From NCBI RefSeq assembly GCF_000327385.1, contig NW_008707761.1, forward strand, positions 331,727 through 395,726: 64,000 nt of DNA, read 5' to 3'. This DNA is from Lottia gigantea. Lineage: Eukaryota > Mollusca > Gastropoda > Lottiidae. The position numbers and the translations under genes were made by a program. This document shows, piece after piece, positions 1 through 10,600 of this stretch. The notes beneath the pieces were generated by a model. It worked only from the letters and a program-made list of their open reading frames with translations, did not search any database and was not told the DNA's origin. The number at the start of each line of letters is the position of its first letter. Within the stretch, counting starts at the first letter, position 1.

Positions 1-138
1 AAGGACTAAGATAGTTGAGTGTTATAGTGACACTTTATTTGCCCTAATCAAGGATATTGTAAAAACAAGTTTTCGTGTGATATCTGTATTTGTAAATGTT
101 CTGAAGAAAAGTCCCATTCCAATCTATTTTGTTTTCAG

Positions 139-499
139 ATTGGTTGTACAGCCCTGCATTATGCCAGTTATAAAGGGCATGTAGATATTGTAAAAACATT
201 GTTAGAGAGAGATGCAGATGTAAATGTTGTTACTAAGGTAAAGATGTAGCTCTGTATATTAAAGACCCTCAACTGTAATGATTCTGTTAATGCCACTTAT
301 CTCTATTCCACACTTCAGGGAATCAGGGAAAATATTACACATGATGAAAACTATAAGACACATTCAGACATTTTCTCTCAAGGAGTATATTATTTTTCAG
401 AAAGGGAATACAGCTCTTCATTTTGCTTCTCCAAAAGGTCATCTAGATGTGGTCAAGTTACTACTTGATAATTCAGCTGATGTTAACACCCAGGATGAG
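139..499 (+). CDS. Two ankyrin-repeat exons of a gene entering from the left (partial)
   Basis: Two internal exons, 139-237 and 401-499, are each exactly 99 nt and each encode one 33-residue ankyrin repeat. Both have an upstream ttttcag-type acceptor and a following gt donor. The first reads IGCTALHYASYKGHVDIVK and continues to a LLERDADVNVVTK-like end. The second reads KGNTALHFASPKGHLDVVK and ends near NSADVNTQDE. Both show the TALH helix start and the GH-DVVKLLL helix of the ANK family. Both exons are in phase 0, so they can be duplicated or skipped without shifting frame. The 5' part of the gene lies outside the window. Downstream only decayed copies follow, so these may be among the last functional repeats or part of a degenerating gene. 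ANK domains bind proteins; no partner can be inferred. Confidence 0.8.
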
Positions 500-696
500 G
501 TATGTTTTCACTGGAACCCTGATGTTACTTGTTCCATTTCCCATTTCTTGATAACGACGAAGAATTATGGGATATGGAAACCGAAAGAGTCTGTTATAAA
601 TTTCTACTTTGGGTCTAACTATGCCACAATTCATCATGTTATAAGAAACGGGTTCTACATGACACGCTTTGATTGGCTAGGAGCAGGACATAATTA

Positions 697-1046
697 TAGA
701 TATTACAAAAACATTGTTAGAGAGAGAAGCTAATATAAATGATGTAACTAAGGTAAAGATGTAGCTCTGTATAGTTTAGGTCTAACAAAGAAAGAGTGTG
801 TACTCAGGTAGATATGACAGTAAACTTGAGCTCTGTACATTAAAGAACCCTCAACTGTTGTAAGATTTTGAAAATGATTATTCTAATGCCTTTTACCTCG
901 TTACTTATATGAAAGTTGTTATACTTCATCAATTTTTGAGAAACAAAACCAAGTGGTATATTATTTTTCAGTATGGGTATACAGCTCTTAATTTGGCTCA
1001 TCCTGATGTGGAAATTTTTTTACGTGCTTCGCCTATCGGCTGACCT
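697..1046 (+). pseudogene. Decayed tandem copies of the two ankyrin exons
   Basis: Bases 697-775 repeat the second half of the first ankyrin exon and its downstream intron: the stretch through gtaactaaggtaaagatg and on to tagctctgtat is shared. Bases 961-1046 repeat the acceptor and start of the second exon (tatttttcag, then YGYTALNLAHPDVEIF). The second copy hits an in-frame TGA after about 23 codons and has an internal deletion relative to its parent; the first copy lacks its 5' half and acceptor. The order (exon 1-like, exon 2-like) is kept, so a unit of both exons was duplicated in tandem and then decayed. Confidence 0.7.
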
Positions 1047-1093
1047 TAACACCCAATGTCAGTTATGTTTTCATTGGAACTCCTGATGGTAAT

Positions 1094-1465
1094 TGTCGAC
1101 TCGGCATCCCTCTATTTGTCAACACGGCATCCCTCTGTTTGTCAACTCGGCATCCCTCTGTTTGTCAACTCGGCATCCCTCTATTTGTCAACTCGACATC
1201 CCTCTATTTGTCAACTCGGCATCCCTCTATTTGTCAACTCGGCATCCCTCTATTTGTCAACTCGGCATCCCTCTGTTTGTCAACTCGGCATCCCTCTATT
1301 TGTCAACTCGGCATCCCTCTATTTGTCAACTCGGCATCTCTCTATTTGTCAACTCGGCATCCCTCTATTTGTCAACTCGGCATCCCTCTATTTGTCAACT
1401 CGGCATCTCTCTATTTGTCAACTCGACCGCCCTCTATTTGTCAACTAGGCATCCCTATATTTTTC
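1094..1465 (+). repeat. 23-bp minisatellite, about 16 copies
   Basis: Tandem copies of a 23-bp unit with core gtcaactcggcatccctcta. Because 23 is not a multiple of 3 and the unit lacks stops, all three forward frames stay open, which creates three overlapping spurious open frames. Related single copies (tcaactcgacatcccttt) occur near 39885 and 39950 and, inverted, near 52015. Confidence 0.95.
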
Positions 1466-1477
1466 TGTAAATTTTAT

Positions 1478-1600
1478 TTGTATCAAGGACACTGATAGCA
1501 TCAATTTGCACCATTCCAATTTTATATCAGACGCCTGTGGTTCCTGCAATTTAATAATTTGCACCATTCAATTAAATCTATTCGTTTAATGACGTCAATA
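1478..1600. mobile_element. Fragment of MITE family A
   Basis: Contains the family A core: gacactgatagcatcaattt, then gcaccattccaatttt, then agacgcctgtggttcctgca, and a tgacgtca near 1592. Terminal inverted repeats are missing, so it is a remnant. Complete relatives are at 41698 and 46466. Confidence 0.75.
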
Positions 1601-1763
1601 AACGGGAAGTCCTTAATATGTAGCCTTGTTGTATGTTGTAAAAAGNTTGCCTGGACTGGAGACAAAAGATGTCATCGCTAATGCTATTACCTCCTGGGGT
1701 CGTAATGGAACAAAAGGGTATAGTAGCATTTACTATACTCTAGAATTATCTGGACAGGTCTAT

Positions 1764-2160
1764 TGTTACCAATACGTACTTACTATAAGATTAACATCTT
1801 GGGTATTGTTAATTGAGTACTTGGTAACAATAGAAAATAGACTATTGTCTCCAGATGTCGGCCCCAATTTGGAGGGAGATTCAAATTATTTTCTTTGTTC
1901 AGAGCGACACCTATCGGAGGATATATATAGGGCGAAAACATATTTTGGGGAACTCTCGATTTGGCAAGGAAGGAGGAAGGACATAGGATTCATTCGTTAG
2001 CAAGGGTTAGGATCACGTCGTGCTAAGAGGAAGAAGATCTCGGGTGGATTCTTCAGATTTAGTGTAGACCTCTTGTTAGTTTGAATATAGTGTAAATAAA
2101 ACGTTGTTAATATCTTAGCTGTTATCTCATTTGGAAGTCCGTATCCAGTTTCTTACAAAC
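1764..2160 (+). mobile_element. Possible solo LTR fossil (retroelement family unresolved)
   Basis: A non-coding block with an LTR-like layout: it begins TGTTACC or, from 1846, TGTCTCC. It has a TATA-like ggatatatatagggc near 1918, a G/A-rich middle and an aataaa near 2095, and ends near ttcttacaaacaa. CTAT occurs next to both candidate left ends and again at 2163, which could be a short target-site duplication. An inverted repeat (1760-1783 against 1816-1838) sits at the left. No internal coding region is seen in the window. Family and age cannot be set; it is a relic if real. Confidence 0.3.
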
Positions 2161-2254
2161 AACTATACAGTTTGTAAGAATAATCTACTTTGCGGTTTAC
2201 AAGTAGAACCCGACAACAGCTCCGTTGCACTTATGTGATAATTCAAATTTTGCA

Positions 2255-2425
2255 GGGGTGGTCATAAAAGTGGAATTAGTGGAATAACAGACGTCTATGA
2301 CGTCTGCCAATGCCGCTGTCCTGGCAAAATTACCCTCATTGTACACCACATGGCGTTGCCCATTTCCATTAGCCCACATAGAATAGTGCAGAATAGTAGG
2401 ACGTAAAACTCATTTTATTTGGTGA
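2255..2425 (-). mobile_element. Copy of dispersed element family C (reverse orientation)
   Basis: Matches, on the reverse strand, the fuller copy at 43035-43315. Shared blocks are gtcctggcaaaatt, ccctcattgtacacc, catggcgttgccc and taggacgtaaaactcatt. This family recurs at 12615, 21700, 23085, 50170, 51530 and 55300 in varying lengths. It has no clear terminal repeats; a SINE or short non-autonomous element is likely. Confidence 0.7.
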
Positions 2426-2904
2426 TAGAAAGTAAATTTACTTGTGGTCAGTAGGCTCTAAAGTTATTTGTTCAGTCCCTTGCATAGAAATTTTTTATTA
2501 GCATGATCAAAAATATCAATGGATACCTCCAATTGTTTTATCTTTTATATTCAAATAAAATAAAACCATTATTAGAATACTCTATGGTTGGCCTATAATA
2601 TAATCAAGTTTATTGTTGGTACGAAAATGGTCATATTTGGTACGAAACGACCCGTTCAATCATGCTCGTAATGGACTTTAATAAATTTAAAATTCTAATC
2701 ATAAAAACGTTGTGAGTTGAATGTAAGGTTTATTTCATGCATAATCTCAACAAATATATTGAAGTCGTTATAATGAAAGAGGTCAAGACTGATTCTGAGT
2801 CTGTTGGGCTGTGAATGTGTCTCCTGCGAATGAGAAAAAGAAAGGAGCAATTTCGTAAGAAAATATCAAGCAAAAAAAATAAGATAAAAATTCCATTGCA
2901 GTAT
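2426..2904. other. Unassigned intergenic sequence
   Basis: AT-rich stretch with no exon-like reading frame, repeat array or recognisable element end. Confidence 0.6.
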
Positions 2905-3300
2905 TTCAGTGGGCTTATTGTCTGAGCAAAGTAATAAGTTTTTGAATTTTTCCCATTATTTTTATGAGAATTGGAATAGCAACCTCCAAATTGTACTGTT
3001 ACTCTTAGAATGTCTTTGCGTTGATAAAAAATATAAACATAAGCACACATTATGTCTTCAAAATTTGTTTTTACAGAGGACAATTTACAGCCAAATTTTG
3101 TGACTTTTTGGGGTTGAAATTTCTAGGAGAGAAATGTGTTTCTTTTCAATGTAAACTTACAAAATATTATATTTTTATCAAAGCAAAGATATTCTAAAAC
3201 TAACAGTACTATTTTGAGGCTGATATTCCAATTCGCTTGAAAAATATCGAAAAAATTCAAAAACTTTTCAACTTGCATAGACAATAATGTTTCACAATAC
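2905..3300. repeat. Diverged large inverted repeat (fold-back)
   Basis: The left arm (about 2915-3045) and the right arm (about 3165-3290) are diverged reverse complements, separated by about 120 bp. Both arms in their own sense contain the series gtctgagcaaagt / gcatagacaataat, tttttgaatttttc, attggaatag and ttctagaatgtcttt-like blocks. Translated in opposite senses the arms give the same kind of peptide (KFLNF, ENWN or ANWN, QIVLLLLECLC or KIVLLVLEYLC). This is best read as an old inverted duplication or fold-back transposon; a coding role is not supported. Confidence 0.65.
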
Positions 3301-3470
3301 ACGCTTGTACTTCTACTGTCCCACCACATAGTTTTCAGTTTCTATCAATTCATCAGCATAATTTAGCTCAGCGATCTTTTGTTTTCATGCGATTTAGTTT
3401 TTTAAACTAGCCTAAGAAAGAAATCAATCGGGAACAGAAAATGATGTTGGATTATGCAGAATGTCGGAAT

Positions 3471-4787
3471 TCTCAGTTGTCGAATATCACAGAGTACACT
3501 GTATTTTATATAGATTGAAATATCTCTATAAATGATAGTCTACAGTTGTCAGATATCACAGAGTACACTGTATTTTATATAGATTGAAATATCTCTATAA
3601 ATGATAGTCTACAGTTGTCAGATATCACAGAGTACACTGTATTTTATATAGATTGAAATATCTCTAAAAATGATAGTGTACAGTTGTCAGATATCACAGA
3701 GTACACTGTATTTGATATAGATTGAAATATCTCTATAAATGATAGTCTACAGTTGTCAAATATGACAGAGTACACTGTATTTGATATAGATTGAAATATC
3801 TCTATAAATGATAGTCTACAGTTGTCAGATATCACAGAGTACACTGTATTCTATATAGATTGAAATATCTCTATAAATGATAGTCTACAGTTGTCAGATA
3901 TCACAGAGTACACTGTATTTGATATAGATTGAAATATCTCTATAAATGATAGTCTACAGTTGTCAGATATCACAGAGTACACTGTATTCTATATAGATTG
4001 AAATATCTCTATAAATGATAGTCTACAGTTGTCAGATATCACAGAGTACACTGTATTCTATATAGATTGAAATATCTCTAAAAATGATAGTCTACAGTTA
4101 TCAGATATCACAGAGTACACTGTATTTGATATAGATTGAAATATCTCTATAAATGATAGTCTACAGTTGTCAAATATGACAGAGTACACTGTATTTGATA
4201 TAGATTGAAATATCTCTATAAATGATAGTCTACAGTTGTCAGATATCACAGAGTACACTGTATTTTATATAGATTGAAATATCTCTAAAAATGATAGTCT
4301 ACAGTTGTCAGATATCACAGAGTACACTGTATTTTATATAGATTGAAATATCTCTATATATGATAGTCTACAGTTGTCAGATATCACAGAGTACACTGTA
4401 TTTGATATAGATTGAAATATCTCTATAAATGATAGTCTACAGTTGTCAAATATGACAGAGTACACTGTATTTTATATAGATTGAAATATCTCTATAAATG
4501 ATAGTCTACAGTTGTCAGATGTCACAGAGTACACTGTATTTTATATAGATTGAAATATCTCTATAAATGATAGTCTACAGTTGTCAGATATCACAGAGTA
4601 CACTGTATTTGATATAGATTGAAATATGTCTATAAATGATAGTCTACAGTTGTCAGATATCACAGAGTACACTGTATTTTATATAGATTGAAATATCTCT
4701 ATAAATGATAGTCTACAGTTGTCAGATATCACAGAGTACACTGTATTTTATATAGATTGAAATATCTCTATAAATGATAGTCTATTT
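3471..4787. repeat. 69-bp satellite block, about 19 copies
   Basis: Tandem 69-bp units built around tctacagttgtcagatatca and cagagtacactgtatttt, with only a few variant sites per unit (tat/gat after gtattt, atatc/atatg). Since 69 is a multiple of 3, the same peptide repeats in open frames on the minus strand; that is an artefact of unit length. A block of adjacent variants recurs (for example 3644-3844 resembles 4058-4258), so larger segments have been duplicated within the array. Confidence 0.95.
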
Positions 4788-5051
4788 TGAATATGAATCC
4801 TAGTGTATAATAATGTTTATAGTATAAAAGTATAGTAGGTAAAATATTCAGTACTTAGATAAGATTAAACAATACATGCTCTATAAATAAACTATACTAC
4901 TTAAATATACACAATAATTTCTATTGGCCAAGTAGCCAGTTTGGAAATCTGATGATGAGTTGTAATTTAACCTATATAAAGTTCTAAACGTTTTAATTAC
5001 AGGTGTCTTTAAATTCTTGTTGTTTCAGGTAAAAATAGAACAGTTAACATA

Positions 5052-6521
5052 ATGAATTCACAACAAAGCAGACAACAGAATAAAACAATCAATAACATCT
5101 ACCATAATCAAACACTGCCTTTTATAACAGTTCCAAAACAACCAGTAAAACTTCCAGTCGTAAAACTTCAATGTGATGTCTGTAGTAAATATTTTACTAA
5201 ACCAAGTTCACTCAAAATTCATAAAAGGAAACATACTGGAGAGAAACCTTTTAAATGTGATGTTTGTAGTAGATCATTTATTCAGAGTAGTCATTTACAG
5301 AATCACTTGATGTCTCATTCTAGAGAGAAACCATTCAAATGTGATGTCTGTGGTAAGTCTTATAAACGATCAGGTGCTATGAAGGATCATAGAAAAACTC
5401 ATGTGACCAATGGAGAGAAGCGATTTCCTTGTGGTGTTTGTGGTAAATTACTCTCAGCTGCTTCTAGACTACAGAGTCACATGTTAATTCATACTGGAGA
5501 GAAAGCTTATAGTTGTGATGTCTGTCGTAGATCTTTTACTTGGGCCAGTGATATCAAAGTTCATATGATGATCCACACTGGAGAGAAACCTTATATTTGT
5601 GATGTTTGTGGTAAATCTTTTGCCAGGACTAGTGATTTAAAGAAACATATTACTACTCATACTGGGAAAGGGAAGGCAGTTCATAATTGTGATGTTTGTA
5701 GTGAATCTTTTACAAATCTTATTAGATTAAAAGAACATTCAAAATATCATTCAGATAAAAACTTCTACCAATGTGAATTATGTCTTAAACTTTTCTCATG
5801 GACGAGTGAACTTAGTAAACACATGAGAACACATACTGGACAGAAACCATATAAATGTGATGTTTGTAGAAAGACTTTTGCACAATCTGGTAACTTTAAT
5901 AGACATATACAAATACATACTGGAGAAAAACCTTTTATATGTGATGTTTGTAGTAGACAATTTTCTCAGTTAAGAAATTTAAAGAGACATTTGAACATTC
6001 ATCATAGTTTTTTAAAGACTATTAAGGATGATGTTTGTGAAAAATCTTTTAACTTAACTTCTCTGATACATCTTCATACTGTTACCCATTCTAAACAGAG
6101 AGTTTATGGTTGTGGTGTCTGTGGTAAATCTTTTACTCATTCCAAACTTCTTAAAGATCATATAGATTTACATACAACAATTGATAAAGCCTTTACATGT
6201 GATGTTTGTAGTAAATCATTTAAGAATTTACAAGTTTTAAAGAAACATATAAAGACTCACAATCCTACCAATATATTTCAATGTAGTATATGTGAGAAGG
6301 TCTGTTACTGTGTCAGTGAACTGGATAAACACATGAGAACTCATACTGGAGAGAAACCTTTTAAATGTGATGTTTGTAGTAAATATTTCTCACAAAGTAG
6401 TAATCTAAATAAACATATGAGGTTACATAGTGGAGAGAAACCCTTTAATTGTGGTGTTTGTAGTAAATCATTCTCTGAATCCAGTCATCTAAAAATCCAT
6501 ATGCAGATACATGTTACTTGA
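5052..6521 (+). CDS. C2H2 zinc-finger protein with 16 tandem fingers
   Basis: Single coding exon of 489 residues. About 40 N-terminal residues are followed by 16 tandem C2H2 units (CDVCxKxF...H-x3-H), most joined by TGEKPF-type linkers, typical of sequence-specific DNA-binding transcription factors. Finger 11 (about residues 325-350) has lost its first cysteine: it reads DDVCEKSF where CDVC is expected, and the linker before it is irregular. The other 15 keep both Cys and both His. There is no recognisable KRAB, SCAN, BTB or ZAD domain, and the protein ends two residues after the last finger. The exon opens with a tttcag acceptor at 5028, so a 5' untranslated exon lies upstream; the ATG at 5052 is the first in this frame after that acceptor. 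An aataaa at 7355 could end the transcript, which would put the 48-bp array in the 3' UTR. Orthology cannot be assigned from the finger array. Confidence 0.93.
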   Translation: MNSQQSRQQNKTINNIYHNQTLPFITVPKQPVKLPVVKLQCDVCSKYFTKPSSLKIHKRKHTGEKPFKCDVCSRSFIQSSHLQNHLMSHSREKPFKCDVCGKSYKRSGAMKDHRKTHVTNGEKRFPCGVCGKLLSAASRLQSHMLIHTGEKAYSCDVCRRSFTWASDIKVHMMIHTGEKPYICDVCGKSFARTSDLKKHITTHTGKGKAVHNCDVCSESFTNLIRLKEHSKYHSDKNFYQCELCLKLFSWTSELSKHMRTHTGQKPYKCDVCRKTFAQSGNFNRHIQIHTGEKPFICDVCSRQFSQLRNLKRHLNIHHSFLKTIKDDVCEKSFNLTSLIHLHTVTHSKQRVYGCGVCGKSFTHSKLLKDHIDLHTTIDKAFTCDVCSKSFKNLQVLKKHIKTHNPTNIFQCSICEKVCYCVSELDKHMRTHTGEKPFKCDVCSKYFSQSSNLNKHMRLHSGEKPFNCGVCSKSFSESSHLKIHMQIHVT

Positions 6522-6566
6522 CAGCCAGACTCCATCTTAGTGAATTGAAGCATTTGGTCGACCAGG

Positions 6567-7307
6567 ATTGTTGATTAGGCTGTATTTACCAGTCATGTCT
6601 GACTAGAGTTTTAGACTGTTGATTTGGCTGTATTTACCAGTCATGTCTGACTAGAGCTCTAGACTGTTGATTTAACTGTATTTACCAGTCATGTCTGACT
6701 AGAGCTCTAGACTGTTGATTTGACTGTGTTTACCAGTCATGTCTGACTAGAGCTCTAGACTGTTGATTTGACTGTATTTACCAGTCATGTCTGACTAGAG
6801 CTCTAGACTGTTGATTTGGCTGTATTTACCAGTCATGTCTGACTAGAGCTCTAGACTGTTGATTTGACTGTATTTACCAGTCATGTCTGACTAGAGCTCT
6901 AGACTGTTGATTTGGCTGTATTTACCAGTCAAGGTTGACTAGAGCTCTAGACTGTTGATTTGGCTGTATTTACCAGTCATGTTTTACTAGAGCTCTAGAC
7001 TGTTGATTTGGCTGTATTTACCAGTCTTGTTTGACTAGAGCTCTAGACTGCTGATTTGGCTGTATTTACCAGTCATGTTTGACTAGAGCTTTAGACTGTT
7101 GATTTGGCTGTATTTACCAGTCTTGTTTGACTAGAGCTCTTGACTGCTGATTTGGCTGTATTTACCAGTCATGTTTGACTAGAGCTCTAGACTGCTGATT
7201 TGGCTGTATTTACCAGTCTTGTTTGACTAGAGCTTTAGACTGTTGATTTGGCTGTATTTACCAGTCATGTTTGACTAGAGCTCTAGACTGTTGATTTGGC
7301 TGTATTT
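6567..7307 (+). repeat. 48-bp minisatellite downstream of the zinc-finger stop, about 15 copies
   Basis: Unit of 48 bp containing tgttgatttggctgtattta, then ccagtcatgtctgactagag, then ctctagac. Each unit holds the perfect palindrome CTAGAGCTCTAG and a small hairpin AGTCA-tgtc-TGACT. The 5' copies carry tgtctgac and the 3' copies tgtttgac, so variants are clustered along the array. It lies 46 bp after the stop codon and before the first aataaa, so it is probably transcribed. Confidence 0.95.
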
Positions 7308-7354
7308 TCCTATCTGAATGAAGCTGTGGGTGTTATATCTTATTGGAGCATTGT

Positions 7355-7360
7355 AATAAA
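7355..7360 (+). promoter_or_regulatory. Candidate poly(A) signal of the zinc-finger gene
   Basis: AATAAA about 830 bp after the stop codon, just past the 48-bp array. A second aataaa lies at about 7447. No transcript evidence. Confidence 0.4.
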
Positions 7361-7647
7361 CTAGCTTATATAAGTATATATATAGATTTATTTGTTGAAA
7401 AGATTTCATATCATTATTAAGAAATACAAGCATCATTTTTTATACAAATAAAAACCGAACTATAATGTCATATATATTCCAACCAAAATTTCTTTAAACA
7501 AAAAGAGACGAAAGGAAATTTTGATTTGACGAAAATTGTAATTACCAGCTACTACTAGAGCGATCTGAATCCAGCTTTACAGATAGATGTCGAGTTGTAT
7601 GAAAATAAAATATTAAATAAATAGTAATAATAAAAGTTGTAAATTAT

Positions 7648-10600
7648 TTAACAAGTTGGCATCTGGAAGATTGGACCAACTTTAGGATCCATGGGGAAAC
7701 CTTTCCTCATTCCCATACACAGCTGAGAATCTAATTTCAGGGAATTCTCCTTCACCCCAATATCATTTTCTAAAACAGCTTTAGTTTTCATCAACCTAGC
7801 TAAACTTAATTCAGATTCTCTGAGACTCTTCTTTAAAATAGCGATAGATTCTCTGATATCATTAACTTCATGTTTTAATCTGAAACAGATAATACAGTTT
7901 GGTATGAGAGACAGATAGAGAGATAGCAGTTTGGTATGGGAGAAAGATAGAGAGAGAGACGGCGGTTTGGTATGAGAGACAGATAGAGAGAGAGATAGCG
8001 GTTTGATATGAGAGACAGATAAAGAGATAGTGGTTTGGTATGAGAGACAGATAGAGAGAGAGATAGCGGTTTGGTATGAGAGACAGATAGAGAGAGAGAT
8101 AGTGGTTTTGTATGAGAGACAGAGAGATAGTGGTTTGGTATGAGAGACAGATAGAGAGATAGTGGTTTGGTATGAGAGACAGATAGAGAGAGAGATAGCG
8201 GTTTGGTATGAGAGACAGATAGAGAAAGAGAGATAGCGGTTTGGTATGAGAGACAGATAGAGAAAGAGAGATAGCGGTTTGGTATGAGAGACAGATAGAG
8301 AGAGAGATAACGGTTTGGTATGAGAGACAGATAGAGAGATAACGGTTTGGTATGAGAGACAGATAGAGAGAGAGATAGTGGTTTGGTATGAGAGACAGAT
8401 AGAGAGAGGGATAGCAGTTTGGTATGAGAGACAGATAAAGAGATAGTGGTTTGGTATGAGAGACAGATAAAGAAGAGACAGCGGTTTGGTATGAGAGACA
8501 GATAAAGAGAGGGATAGCGGTTTGATATGAGAGACAGATAAAGAGAGAGACAGATAAAGAGAGAGATAGTGGTTTGGTATGAGAGACAGATAGAGAGAGG
8601 GATAGCAGTTTGGTATGAGAGACAGAGAGAGAGATAGCGGTTTGATATGAGAGACAGATAAAGAGAGAGACAGATAAAGAGAGAGACAGATAAAGAGAGA
8701 GATAGCGGTTTGGTATGAGAGACAGATAAAGAGAGAGACAGATAAAGAGAGATACAGATAAAGAGAGAGACAGATAAAAAGATAGATAGCGGTTTGATAT
8801 GAGAGACAGATAGAGAGAGAGACAGATAAAGAGAGAGACAGATAAAGAGAGAGATAGCGGTTTGATATGAGAGACAGATAAAGAGAGAGACAGATAAAGA
8901 GAGAGATAGTGGTTTGGTATGAGAGACAGAGAGAGAGATAGCGGTTTGATATGAGAGACAGATAAAGAGAGAGACAGATAAAGAGAGAGATAGTGGTTTG
9001 GTATGAGAGACAGAGAGAGAGATAGCGGTTTGATATGAGAGACAGATAAAGAGAGAGACAGATAAAGAGAGAGATAGTGGTTTGGTATGAGAGACAGATA
9101 AAGCGAGAGATAGTGGTTTGGTATGAGAGACAGAGAGAGAGATGGCGGTTTGATATGAGAGACAGATAAAGAGAGAGACAGATAAAGAGAGAGACAGATA
9201 AAGAGAGAGACAGATAAAGAGAGAGATAGCGGTTTGGTATGAGAGACAGATAGAGAGAGATAGCGGTTTGGTATGAGAGACAGGTAGAGAGAGCGATAAC
9301 GGTTTGATATGAGAGACAGGTAGAGAGAGCGATAACGGTTTGATATGAGAGACAGATAAAGAGAGAGACTTATAAACCAAGATACCGTGTAATTGTGAAT
9401 ATAATACGCACCATTTCTTACACTAATAGTCTTTCTTACTATCGAGGAAACCTTACTGTTCTCTTACGGTTTACACAGTGCTCCTCTTATCATTCATACA
9501 GGTTTCTAAAGTATCTGGTCCATTGTAAATCATATAAATAGATCCAGATATTTCATGCTAAAGATTTTATGCTTTGTTCTCCTGTCAATTTTCTCTCACT
9601 GCTCACTGCAAGGTATATCAAGAATCGTCAACTTACGTTTTCATGACAGGATCGTGGCAGACTTCAACATGGATTCTTCTTGTCCTTTCATCAAGTCGAG
9701 TTTGAGCCACTTTCATTGGATTTTCTTTATCTTGAATGGCTTTTCTTAACAGATGGATGTTTCTTTCCATGTCGAAGATTTCTTGCATCGTCTGAAATAT
9801 TTAAAGATATGAATTAGATTGGTTGGTAGTTGACATCAAACTAAACACCAATTGAATGTTTTATGTACTTTTTTGTATCATATTTGTGGTAGTAATATTT
9901 GTGCGTCATGAATTGTCCTAAACTCAATTAACGGAAGTTCTTCCAAATCTGGGGTTTCTGTTAACTTACTCTTTGTAGATGAGCTTGAAGTTTATTTCTA
10001 GCGTCTGAAGTATCATGGATTCTCATATTAAAATTATTATTAACAGCGTTAAAGATACTCCACATTTCATTGGCACAGGATCTCATACAGCTGTCAATTT
10101 CACCTCGGAGTTTTTCTGAAGCTGCTCGTTCTTTCTGAGATCTGATGACATTCTCGTGAGTATATCTCGCCCACGATTCAGGGATGGTGATTCTGAAAAA
10201 TAAAGCAAAGACTGATTCCAGCTGGCTGCGGTCAATGGGGGAGGGGGATCAGGGACTACAAGCGGTCCCCAGAAGCCAACGGCTAGTAAACTCTATACTA
10301 TTAGTATCCGATTGTACAAGTCTTATGAATGTAGAATCTGGTATTTGAAAACTAAGAAACTTAAGTTCACTTACGTATTATCAACGTTTTCAATACTGGG
10401 GAAATATCCGATACCAGCTGAAGAATTTCTTAATTGTTGCATTCTGTCATCAAGATGTTGAGCGTGGTGTTTATCTTTACAGTCGACTTCTAGAGCATGT
10501 TGGGCTGCTCGGTTTACTCTGGAAACAGAACGAACATTTAACGGTTTATTTTTACAGTGTGTATACTGATGAAGTACAATGAAAACAGAACGAACATTTA

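Noticed and set aside
1056-1495. Three overlapping open frames over the 23-bp array
   Set aside because: A stop-free 23-bp unit opens all three frames in rotation; a sign of tandem DNA, not coding.
1626-2000. 124-codon frame containing an N
   Set aside because: It overlaps the possible LTR fossil and its inverted repeat; no protein family resemblance.
3644-4258. Minus-strand repeats of SVISDNCRLSFIEIFQ
   Set aside because: Translation of the 69-bp satellite (23 codons per unit).
7875-9380. 501-codon open frame of SLSVSHTKPLSL repeats on the minus strand
   Set aside because: It is the translation of the tektin intron 7 minisatellite. It is open only because the units lack stops and mostly keep a multiple-of-three length; no start context or family.
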